NCBI RefSeq assembly: GCF_900101115.1
Contig: NZ_FNFU01000001.1
Coordinates: 124,001 to 188,000, forward strand
Length of the DNA: 64,000 nucleotides
Direction of reading: 5' to 3'
From: Cryobacterium psychrotolerans
GTDB lineage: Bacteria; Actinomycetota; Actinomycetes; Actinomycetales; Microbacteriaceae
The position numbers and the translations under genes were made by a program. Below, piece after piece: positions 52,630 to 60,139 of this stretch. The notes beneath the pieces were generated by a model, which saw nothing but the letters and a program-made list of their open reading frames with translations, was not told the origin of the DNA and did not search any database. Position 1 is the first letter of the stretch. The number at the start of each line of letters is the position of its first letter.

Positions 52630-55440
52630 TCAGGCCCGATCCAGCGCGCGCAGCACGACCTTCCGCAACTCCTCAACCCAGAGGACGCCGGATGCCAGGG
52701 CGACGCAGATCAGCCAGTGCTCGGCATCCAGGGGCGCGGTGCCGAACGCGACCTGCAGGAACGGGAGCTGCACCACGGCCACCTGGAGCAGCACGGTCAG
52801 CGCGATTGCGCCCCACAGCCACCGGTTGACGAAGAGGCGGCGGAACGCGCTGCTCGTTTCGGAGCGAGCGTTGAACGCGTTGAAGAGCTGCGCGAAGACG
52901 AGGGTGGTGAAGCCGGCCGTGCGGGCCACGTCGAGCGTGTCCTCTCCCGGCAGCAGCCCGCCGGGCAGGAACAGGTCGATCGTCGCGAGCGTCACGACGG
53001 CCATCACGATGCCGGTCGACAGGATGCCGAACCACATGCGCCCGTCGACGGCCCGGTCGGTGAGCGCCCGGGGCGGGCGTGCCATCACATCGTCGATCTC
53101 CGGGTCGATGCCCATCGCCAGTGCCGGGCCCGAGTCGGTGACGAGGTTGATCCAGAGGATCTGGGTGACCAGAAGTGGCAGCACCACGGCCTCGTTGCTC
53201 GCGCCGGACAGGCCGAGCACCCCGGCGAACAGCACGCCGAGGAACACGGTCAGCACCTCGCCCATGTTCGAGGAGAGCAGGTAGCGCAGGAACTTCCGGA
53301 TGTTGTCGAAGATCACCCGGCCCTGCCGCACCGCCACGACGATGGTGGCGAAGTTGTCGTCGGCGAGGATCATCGTGGCGGCCTCCCTGGTCACCGCCGT
53401 GCCGGTGATCCCCATGGCGACGCCGATGTCCGCCGACTTCAGCGCCGGGGCGTCATTCACCCCGTCCCCGGTCATCGCGACGATCTGCCCGTTCGCCTGC
53501 AGGGCGTCGACGATGCGCAGCTTGTGCCGTGGCGAAACGCGGGCGAAGACGGATGCCTGGCGCACGGCATCCGCCAGGCCCGGCTCGTCGAGACGGTCGA
53601 GTTCGAGCCCCGACACGGCCGTCGATCCCGGCGGTACGATGCCGAGGTCGCTCGCGATGCGCGCGGCCGTGCCCGGGTGGTCGCCCGTGATCATGATCAC
53701 CCGCACGCCGGCGCGGTGGGCCTCGGCGATCGCGGCGGTGGCCTCGTCACGCGGCGGGTCGATGATGCCGACGACGCCCGTGTAGATCAGGTCGTGCTCG
53801 TGTGACTCGTCGATCGGCGTGCTGCCCGGATCGACGTGGCTGTACGCGACGCCGAGGGTGCGGAACGCCTGCGCGGAGAGCGCCCGCACGTCCTCGTGTG
53901 CTCGCCGCCGGCGCTCATCGTCGAGGGGGACGACCTCCTCGCCCAGCTGGATACGGTTGCAGCGCTCGAGCAGCACATCGGGGGCGCCCTTGCTGAAGAT
54001 CCGGAGGCTGCCGTCCGCCTTCTCCTCGTGCAGGGTCGACATCATCTTGCGGTCGGAGGTGAACGGCACCTCGTCCAGGCGGTCGAACCGGGCGACTTGG
54101 CCGTTCGTGCCGACGAGCTTGCCCGCGGCGACGAGGAACGCGGCCTCGGTGGGATCCCCCTGGATCTCCCACGCGTCGTCGTGCTCGAGCAGCTGGGCGT
54201 TCCCGGCCAGCGACCCGATGCCGAGCGTCCGCAGCACCTCGGCGTGCAGGCGCGGGTCCTCGAGTGGCCGACCGTCGGCATCCAGCACCGCGCCCTCGGG
54301 CCGGTAGCCCACGCCGGTCACCCGGGCCGCGCCGGACGCGGTCAGCACCCGTTCGATCGTCATCTCGTTCTTCGTCAGGGTTCCGGTCTTGTCGGCGCAG
54401 ATGACGGATGCCGACCCCAGCGTCTCCACGGACTTGAGGTTCTTGACGACCGCGTTGCGCCTGGCCATCCGCTGCACCCCGATCGAGAGCACGACCGACA
54501 GGATGGCCGGCAGGCCCTCGGGCACGGCCGCGACGGCGAGGGAGATGCCAAGCAGGAACACGGTCACGTAGTCGGCGGGGGTGGAGACGCCCTGCACGAG
54601 CACGATCGTCAGCATCACGACGAGGGCGATTCCGATGACGATCGCCCCGAGGGTACGGCTGATGCGCTCGATCTCCTTCTGCAGCGGCGTCACATGGGCG
54701 GGAGTGGCGTCGAGCATGCTCGCGATGGCGCCGACCTCGGTGTCCATGCCGGTGCCGGTCACGACGGCCCGGCCGACGCCCTCCACGACGGCAGTTCCCT
54801 TGAAGACCATGTTCAGCCGGTCGGCCAGCTGCGCCGCGGCGGGCAGGGTGTCGGCTACCTTGCCCACGGCCTCGCTTTCGCCGGTCAGGGAGGCCTCGGC
54901 CACCCGCAGCGCGCTCGCGGACAGGAGCCGGGCATCCGCACCCACGTGGTCGCCCTCGCCGAGCGCGAGCACATCGCCGCGCACGAGGTCGGCGCTCAGA
55001 ACGGTGGCGAGTTCGCCGGCGCGCAGAACGGTAGAGGATGCTGCGGTCATCGTCGACAGGGCGGCGACCGCGTCGCCGGCGCGGGCCTCCTGCACGAACC
55101 CGAGCACGGCGTTCAGTACAACGATCGCGGCGATGACGATCGCGTCGATCGGCCAGGCGCCGGACCCGGCGGCCCGCTCGAAGATCCACGCGCCGATGGA
55201 GACCAGGACGGCCACGAGCAGCAGGTAGATCAGCGGGTCGTGGAACTGGGCGAGGATCTTGCGCCAGGTCGGCACGGGCGGGACCCCGCGCAGCTCGTTC
55301 GGGCCGTCGCGCGCCAGGCGCCGGGCGGCCTCGGCGTCGCTCAGGCCGACGGCGGGGTCGACCTCGAGCCCGCGGGCGATGTCGTCGGCGTCAACGAGGG
55401 CGGGGTCGACGAGCGAGGGTTCCGCTGCTTCTGCTCCCAT
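52630..55440 (-). CDS. Cation-translocating P-type ATPase (P2A/PMR1-like)
   Basis: A 936-aa P2-type ATPase, probably for Ca2+ or Mn2+. Order of motifs: N-terminal cation_ATPase_N (GLSDAEAARRLARDGPNELRG), actuator TGES (ASLTGESEAVG), M4 ion-site helix AAVPEGLPAI, phosphorylation site CADKTGTLTKN near residue 347, nucleotide-domain KGAPD, hinge MITGDHPGTA and TGDGVNDAPALKSADIGVAM, then four C-terminal helices with the N-L-V-T-D segment of M6 (ILWINLVTDSGPALAMG). The PEGLP and N-x-x-T-D pattern fits one Ca2+ site (PMR1-like) rather than Na/K pumps. The length is normal. It stands alone between two family B palindromes. Confidence 0.92.
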   Translation of the reverse strand: MGAEAAEPSLVDPALVDADDIARGLEVDPAVGLSDAEAARRLARDGPNELRGVPPVPTWRKILAQFHDPLIYLLLVAVLVSIGAWIFERAAGSGAWPIDAIVIAAIVVLNAVLGFVQEARAGDAVAALSTMTAASSTVLRAGELATVLSADLVRGDVLALGEGDHVGADARLLSASALRVAEASLTGESEAVGKVADTLPAAAQLADRLNMVFKGTAVVEGVGRAVVTGTGMDTEVGAIASMLDATPAHVTPLQKEIERISRTLGAIVIGIALVVMLTIVLVQGVSTPADYVTVFLLGISLAVAAVPEGLPAILSVVLSIGVQRMARRNAVVKNLKSVETLGSASVICADKTGTLTKNEMTIERVLTASGAARVTGVGYRPEGAVLDADGRPLEDPRLHAEVLRTLGIGSLAGNAQLLEHDDAWEIQGDPTEAAFLVAAGKLVGTNGQVARFDRLDEVPFTSDRKMMSTLHEEKADGSLRIFSKGAPDVLLERCNRIQLGEEVVPLDDERRRRAHEDVRALSAQAFRTLGVAYSHVDPGSTPIDESHEHDLIYTGVVGIIDPPRDEATAAIAEAHRAGVRVIMITGDHPGTAARIASDLGIVPPGSTAVSGLELDRLDEPGLADAVRQASVFARVSPRHKLRIVDALQANGQIVAMTGDGVNDAPALKSADIGVAMGITGTAVTREAATMILADDNFATIVVAVRQGRVIFDNIRKFLRYLLSSNMGEVLTVFLGVLFAGVLGLSGASNEAVVLPLLVTQILWINLVTDSGPALAMGIDPEIDDVMARPPRALTDRAVDGRMWFGILSTGIVMAVVTLATIDLFLPGGLLPGEDTLDVARTAGFTTLVFAQLFNAFNARSETSSAFRRLFVNRWLWGAIALTVLLQVAVVQLPFLQVAFGTAPLDAEHWLICVALASGVLWVEELRKVVLRALDRA

Positions 55441-55542
55441 GCTCAGTGAGATTTGTCCGTGGCCATGAGATCAGTCTGTCGCACTCGCGAGTCGGCCGCT
55501 GCAGCCGGGGCGAGGGTGACGCCTCTCGCGCGGCGAGAGCCG

Positions 55543-55601
55543 CTGAGTTGCGGACAAACACCCTTCCTTTCGCGCGGGAAGGTACTTTGTCCGCGACTCA
55601 A
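55543..55601. repeat. 59-bp palindrome, family B copy 6
   Basis: Arms ctgagttgcggacaaacacc... / ...ggtactttgtccgcgactcaa; loop ctttcgcgcgg. It lies about 100 bp upstream of the P-type ATPase start and downstream of pcp, both on the minus strand. Confidence 0.93.
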
Positions 55602-55615
55602 ACCAGGCGTGGTGT

Positions 55616-55649
55616 GGGCGGGGGCAGGGCAGGGCAGGGCAGGGCGGGC
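55616..55649 (+). repeat. G-quadruplex-capable gggca repeat
   Basis: gggcagggcagggcagggcg: at least five runs of three or more G separated by 1-3 nt on the plus strand, 20 bp beyond the pcp stop. It satisfies the usual G4 pattern and is also a slippage-prone 5-bp microsatellite. Confidence 0.7.
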
Positions 55650-55668
55650 CGGCAGGGTTAGCGCGGGT

Positions 55669-56313
55669 TCAGTGCAGCGCCCCGCCGGGCGCGCGCGTGT
55701 CGACTGCCACATCGAGGCTGGTGCGCACGATGGCCAGCAGCGCGAGGGCCGCCAGCTCCACGGACATGCTCGGCTGGTCGCGGGCGGCAGCCTGCTCGGG
55801 GGCATAGGGGATGTGCACGAAGCCGCCGCGGGCATCCGGGCGGTCGGCCTGCAGCGTGTGCATCAGCCGGTAGAAGACGTGGTTGCAGGTGTAGGTGCCC
55901 GCGGTTTGGGACACGGATGCCGGAATGCCCGCCTGGGTGAGTGCCTCGACGCAGGCCTTGATCGGCAGCGTGCTGAAGTAGGCGGCGGGCCCGTCCGGCA
56001 CGATCGGGGCGTCGACGGGCTGGAAGCCGGCGTTGTCGGGGATCCGGGCGTCGTCGACGTTGATGGCGACGCGTTCGACCGAGATCCCGGGCCGCCCGCC
56101 GGCCTGGCCGACCGCGATCACGAGGTCGGGCCGGAACCGGTCGAGCGCGTCCGCCAGTGCCCGGTCGCAGGCCTCGAAGTCGACCGGGATCTCGGCGATG
56201 TGCACGTCTTCGGGCCCGTCCCAGAGCGCCTGCGCGCGCAGCACCGCCTGCCAGGAGGGGTTGACGGTCTCGCCGTCGAACGGCTCGAACCCGGTCAGCA
56301 GAATTGAGGTCAC
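55669..56313 (-). CDS. pcp: Pyroglutamyl-peptidase I
   Basis: A 214-aa cysteine peptidase (C15) that removes N-terminal pyroglutamate. The opening SILLTGFEPFDGETVNPSW is diagnostic; catalytic Glu lies in GQAGGRPGISVERVAIN (about residue 80), catalytic Cys in SQTAGTYTCNHVFY (about 143) and His in GFVHIPYAPEQ (about 166). GTG 56313 is taken as start; the next gene upstream (ggt) ends 11 bp before it, so they are probably one operon. Together ggt and pcp would act on gamma-glutamyl and pyroglutamyl peptides. Confidence 0.93.
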   Translation of the reverse strand: MTSILLTGFEPFDGETVNPSWQAVLRAQALWDGPEDVHIAEIPVDFEACDRALADALDRFRPDLVIAVGQAGGRPGISVERVAINVDDARIPDNAGFQPVDAPIVPDGPAAYFSTLPIKACVEALTQAGIPASVSQTAGTYTCNHVFYRLMHTLQADRPDARGGFVHIPYAPEQAAARDQPSMSVELAALALLAIVRTSLDVAVDTRAPGGALH

Positions 56314-56323
56314 GTATGCCACG

Positions 56324-58357
56324 CTACCGGCCGGCCGCATAGCCCTGCGCGCCGCGCGGGTTGGCGGCGGCACCGAGCAGGCCCGTGTGCGGGTCGCTGG
56401 TGACCGCGGACAGGCGTCCGAGCGACCAGTCGCCGGCCCGGGTGACGCGGTGACCGCGTCGCTCGAGGTCGGCGATGACGTCGTCGCCGAGGCGGTCCTC
56501 GACCACGGCGCCGCCGGGGGTCCAGGTGCGCGGCCAGAACGACTCCGGTATGGATGTCGTGTGGAACGCGGGCGCATCGATCGCCTGCTGCGGCGAGTAG
56601 CCGCCGACGATCGTGCGCAGCAGATATAGCAGTTGCCACTGGTCCTGCTGGTCTCCGCCGGGGGAGCCAACGGCCGCGACGGGCTTGCCGTCCCGGAGCA
56701 CGAGGGTGGGGGTCAGGGTCGTGCGCGGGCGCTTGCCCGGGGCCAGCGTCGAGGGTGCCCCGGCTTCGAGCCAGGTCATCTGCAGCCGGGTGCCGAGGCA
56801 GAAGCCGAGTTCCGGAATGGTGGGGGAGGACTGCAGCCAGCCGCCGGATGGGGTGGCCGAGACCATGTTGCCCCACCGGTCGACGACGTCGATGTGGCAG
56901 GTGTCGCCGCGCGTCTCGCCGGTGGGCGCGACGGTGGGCTCGCCCGCGTCCCGGGGCGCGGCCATCGGTTCGCCCGTGTCGCGGGACGCGGTCGCCTCGC
57001 CCGCAGTCGTGGGCGCGGCCGGCTCGCCCGCACGCGGCGGCGCGACGGTGGGCTCACCCACGCCGGCGAAGGCCCGGTTCCCGGCGCCGGCCCCGACCGC
57101 GTCGGCGGAGTGCCCGCCGGGCACGGGCGGGGCGTATTCGGTGCGGAGCGGCGGCAGGAACGGCTCGCGCCCCGGCACCGTCCCCGGCCGGAACTCGTGC
57201 GAGGCCGTCTCGGCGATCAACGCCCGCCGCTCGGCCGAGTACTCCGCCGAAAGCAGGTAGTCGAGGGGGACATCCGCGTCGCCGTACCAGGCCTCGCGGT
57301 CGGCCAGCGCGAGCTTCTCGGCCTCGAGGATCGTGTGCGCGCCGAGCGCGGTCGACGGGTCGAGGTGCAGGTCGTCGAACCCGTCGAGGATGGCCAGCAT
57401 CTGCAGCAGGGCCGGCCCCTGGCCCCAGGCCCCGGTCTTGGCGATCGTGAAGCCGTGGAAGGTCGCCGTGACGGCCGGCTCGACGGATGCCGCGAAGCCG
57501 GCCAGGTCCTGCCCGGTCATCACCCCGGCGTGGTCGGTGCCGGAGGAGTGCCGGTGCGGCGCCTGGATGAAGTCCACGATCGCCCGGGCGACGAACCCCT
57601 CGCTCCACTCGGTGCGCGCCGCGTCGATCCGGGCCTCGCGGGAGCCGCCCGCGGCGCCCGCCGCGGCGCCCGCCGCGGAGCCCGCCGGGGTGCCCGCCGC
57701 AGGGTCAGCCGACCCGCCGGCAGCGCTGGCCGCCGCTGCCGCGACGAGTCGCTCGAGGGTGCGCGCCCACGCCTCGTTGGTGACCAGCTCGCCCGCCGCC
57801 GGAACGCGCCCGCCCGGCATCCACCGCTCGGCGGAGCTCGGCCAGTGCTCGGTGAACAGGTCGGCGACGGCGGCTATTGTGGCCGAGACGCGGGGCAGCA
57901 TCGGATGCCCCCGCCGGGCGTAGCCGATGGCGAACTCCAGCACCGGCTCCAGCTCCCAGGTGCCGTGGTCGCGCAGCAGCAGCAGCCAGGCGTCGACGGC
58001 CGCCGGAACAGCGGCGGCCAGCGCCCCCGCCCCCGGTACCAGTTCGAGGCCCTCCGCCAGGTAGTGCTCCGGGGTCGCGGCGGCGGGGGCCGGGCCCTGC
58101 CCCATCAGCACGATCGGGGCATCCGGATGCTCGGCGGTCGCGAAGATCCCGGTCATGTCGCCGCCCGGCCCGTTCAGGTGCGGCTCGACGACGTGCAGCA
58201 CGAACGCACCGGCGACCGCCGCGTCGAAGGCGTTGCCGCCGCGCTCGAGCACGGCCTGCGCCGAGGCCGTCGCCAGCCAGTGCGTCGAGGCGGTCATGCC
58301 GAACGTGCCCTGCAGGGTTGGACGGGTGGTGAAGGAGTTCGCGGGAGTGTACGTCAC
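56324..58357 (-). CDS. ggt: Gamma-glutamyltransferase family protein (Ntn hydrolase)
   Basis: A 677-aa proenzyme that should cleave itself and transfer or hydrolyse gamma-glutamyl groups (glutathione, poly-gamma-glutamate or cephalosporin-like acyl amides). Large-subunit features: TASTHWLATASAQAVLERGGNAFDAAVAGAFVLHVVEPHLNGPGGD. The autoprocessing Thr is in GDTCHIDVVDRWGNMVSATPSGGW (about residue 485), with the G-G of the oxyanion region in GSPGGDQQDQWQ. Just before the catalytic Thr is a long Pro/Ala/Thr insert of imperfect repeats (GEPTVAPPRAGEPAAPTTAGEA and similar, about residues 430-480), plus an Ala/Gly-rich stretch near 215-245. GTG 58357 is the likely start; there is no obvious signal peptide. 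Confidence 0.88.
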   Translation of the reverse strand: MTYTPANSFTTRPTLQGTFGMTASTHWLATASAQAVLERGGNAFDAAVAGAFVLHVVEPHLNGPGGDMTGIFATAEHPDAPIVLMGQGPAPAAATPEHYLAEGLELVPGAGALAAAVPAAVDAWLLLLRDHGTWELEPVLEFAIGYARRGHPMLPRVSATIAAVADLFTEHWPSSAERWMPGGRVPAAGELVTNEAWARTLERLVAAAAASAAGGSADPAAGTPAGSAAGAAAGAAGGSREARIDAARTEWSEGFVARAIVDFIQAPHRHSSGTDHAGVMTGQDLAGFAASVEPAVTATFHGFTIAKTGAWGQGPALLQMLAILDGFDDLHLDPSTALGAHTILEAEKLALADREAWYGDADVPLDYLLSAEYSAERRALIAETASHEFRPGTVPGREPFLPPLRTEYAPPVPGGHSADAVGAGAGNRAFAGVGEPTVAPPRAGEPAAPTTAGEATASRDTGEPMAAPRDAGEPTVAPTGETRGDTCHIDVVDRWGNMVSATPSGGWLQSSPTIPELGFCLGTRLQMTWLEAGAPSTLAPGKRPRTTLTPTLVLRDGKPVAAVGSPGGDQQDQWQLLYLLRTIVGGYSPQQAIDAPAFHTTSIPESFWPRTWTPGGAVVEDRLGDDVIADLERRGHRVTRAGDWSLGRLSAVTSDPHTGLLGAAANPRGAQGYAAGR

Positions 58358-58414
58358 AGGCCCACTCTGACAGAGCTCGGCGCTGGCTGCTCCCATGCAA
58401 GACTGCCCACAAGG

Positions 58415-58473
58415 CTGAATTGCGGACAACGTACCTTCGTTTCGAGAATGAAGGTACTTTCTCCGCAACTCAA
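58415..58473. repeat. 59-bp palindrome, family B copy 7
   Basis: Arms ctgaattgcggacaacgtac... / ...gtactttctccgcaactcaa; loop gtttcgagaat. It lies between the divergent ggt and CYTH/CHAD starts, 24 bp before the latter, a promoter position rather than a terminator one. Confidence 0.94.
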
Positions 58474-58496
58474 ACCGGCGACGAGACAGGGATGCC

Positions 58497-60056
58497 ATGG
58501 CTGCGCACACACAGGCGGAGATCGAGCGAAAATACGACGTGGATGCCGCGGCCTCCGTGCCCGACCTCACCGCCGCAGACGGCATCGCCGCGGCCCGGCA
58601 GCTCGAACCGGTCACACTCACGGCGGTGTACTTCGACACCGCGAACCTCGACCTGGCCGCGCACCGGATGATCCTGCGCCGGCGCGAGGGCGGCCCCGAC
58701 GAGGGCTGGCACATCAAGAAGCCCGCGAAGGAGGGCCGCACCGAGCTGCACTGGCCGCTGGGCAGCGGCACCACCATCCCCGACGAGGTGCTCGACCCCG
58801 TGCGCGCCATCGTGCGCGACCGGGCGCTGTCCCCGCTGGCCCGCATCAACACCGTGCGCACCGCAGTGCACCTGCTGGACGAGCGGGGCGAGGCCGTGGC
58901 CGAGCTGGCCGATGACGTCGTGTCGGCGTCGGATGCCCGCGGCGGGACGCTCCGCACCTGGCGCGAGTGGGAGGTCGAGCTGCTCCCGGCCGCCCCCGAC
59001 ACGAAGAAGGCACGCAGCAGGCTCCTCGACGCGATCGAACGGGTCCTGCTCGAGGCCGGGGCGACCCCCTCGTCCAGCGTCGCCAAGGTCGCGCAGGCAC
59101 TCGGGGCCGAGTCCCTCACCGACGTCGTGCCCGGGATCGGCGCGGTGGCCGACGCAATTGCCGGGACCGCGGCATCCGTCGTCGTCGCCGCCGTGCGCAG
59201 GCTGACCGCCGCGCTCGAGAACGCCGATCCCGCCGTGCGCGCGGACCAGCCCGATGCCGTGCACCAGATGCGCCGGGCCGTGCGCCGGCTCAGCAACGTG
59301 CTCGCCGGCAACGGCCGCCTGTTCGACGCGGAGGCGGTCCGGGCGCTGCGGGACGGCCTCGCCTGGCTCGGCGGCTCGCTCGGGGATGCGCGCGACGCCG
59401 AGGTGAGCGGCAAGCGAGCGGTGCGGGAACTCGACGCCGTCCCGGCGCACCCCTCCGACGCCGCCGTGCAGGCCCGCCTCGTGGCCGATGCCCGCCGCGG
59501 ATACACCGAGGCGCACCAGCGCGTGCGCCGGCTGATGTCGAGCCCACGGTACTACCGGCTGCTCGACGCCCTCGACGACTTCGCCGCGCGCCCGCCGCTG
59601 ACCAAACGGTGGTCCCATCCCGCGGTCAAGGAAATCCGGCGGCAGCTGCGCCGGGACATCGCCCGGCTGCGCACCCGAGCGCGGAGGGCAGCGGCGGCCG
59701 GGCCGGTCGACCGCGAAGCCGCCCTGCACGACGTGCGCAAGGCCGTGCGGCGCCTGCGGAATGCCGTCGATGCTGTGCGCCCCGAGGCGGCCGCCGTGCT
59801 CGGCGCGAAGAAAGGCCGCGCCCTCCGCCGGATCTCGGCCGCGGCCAAGCCGATCGAGACGTCCCTCGGCGAGCGGCACGACCTGGTGCTCTTCGCGGGG
59901 CAGCTCGAGTTCGCCTCCGCGAGCGCCAACGAGGCGGGCGAGGAGACCTTCGTCTACGGGATGCTCACCGCGCGCGCGGCGAGCGAGCTCGGCGCGCCGC
60001 CCGCGGACCTCGACTCGTCGGTGCGGCGCATCGCGCGGCTCGCCCGCACCTTCTGA
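58497..60056 (+). CDS. CYTH and CHAD domain-containing protein
   Basis: A 519-aa two-domain protein. The CYTH domain (about residues 1-190) starts with the E-x-E-x-K signature EIERKYDV (E8, E10, K12), with further tunnel residues in MILRRREGG, WHIKKPAKEGR and RTWREWEVELL. The CHAD domain (about 235-515) is a repeated helical bundle with conserved His/Arg: AVHQMRRAVRRLSNVL, LHDVRKAVRRLRNAVDAVRP and the second-repeat AAKPIETSLGERHDLVLF. CYTH proteins act on triphosphates; CHAD binds polyphosphate. The combination is widespread in actinobacteria and linked to phosphate/polyphosphate metabolism. ATG 58497 is preceded by ACAGGGA. Confidence 0.92.
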   Translation: MAAHTQAEIERKYDVDAAASVPDLTAADGIAAARQLEPVTLTAVYFDTANLDLAAHRMILRRREGGPDEGWHIKKPAKEGRTELHWPLGSGTTIPDEVLDPVRAIVRDRALSPLARINTVRTAVHLLDERGEAVAELADDVVSASDARGGTLRTWREWEVELLPAAPDTKKARSRLLDAIERVLLEAGATPSSSVAKVAQALGAESLTDVVPGIGAVADAIAGTAASVVVAAVRRLTAALENADPAVRADQPDAVHQMRRAVRRLSNVLAGNGRLFDAEAVRALRDGLAWLGGSLGDARDAEVSGKRAVRELDAVPAHPSDAAVQARLVADARRGYTEAHQRVRRLMSSPRYYRLLDALDDFAARPPLTKRWSHPAVKEIRRQLRRDIARLRTRARRAAAAGPVDREAALHDVRKAVRRLRNAVDAVRPEAAAVLGAKKGRALRRISAAAKPIETSLGERHDLVLFAGQLEFASASANEAGEETFVYGMLTARAASELGAPPADLDSSVRRIARLARTF

Positions 60057-60080
60057 CCCGCACGCACGCTCCAGTCCGCA

Positions 60081-60139
60081 CTGAGTCGCGGACAAAGTAC
60101 CTTCGTTTTCGAATTGAAGGTACTTTGTCCGCAACTCAG
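60081..60139. repeat. 59-bp palindrome, family B copy 8 (overlaps ptrB stop)
   Basis: Arms ctgagtcgcggacaaagtac... / ...gtactttgtccgcaactcag; loop gttttcgaatt. Its right end contains the TGA stop codon of the oligopeptidase gene (60136-60138), so the element has inserted at, or supplies, the gene's 3' end. Confidence 0.95.

Noticed and set aside
56633..58915. Long plus-strand frame (760 codons) opposite ggt
   Set aside because: Shadow of the gamma-glutamyltransferase gene; no ribosome-binding site or domain.
30461..60139. The 59-bp palindromes as ordinary rho-independent terminators
   Set aside because: No U-tract follows them, copies 3 and 7 of family B lie upstream of divergent gene starts, and constant 59-bp length with conserved arms is not expected for terminators.
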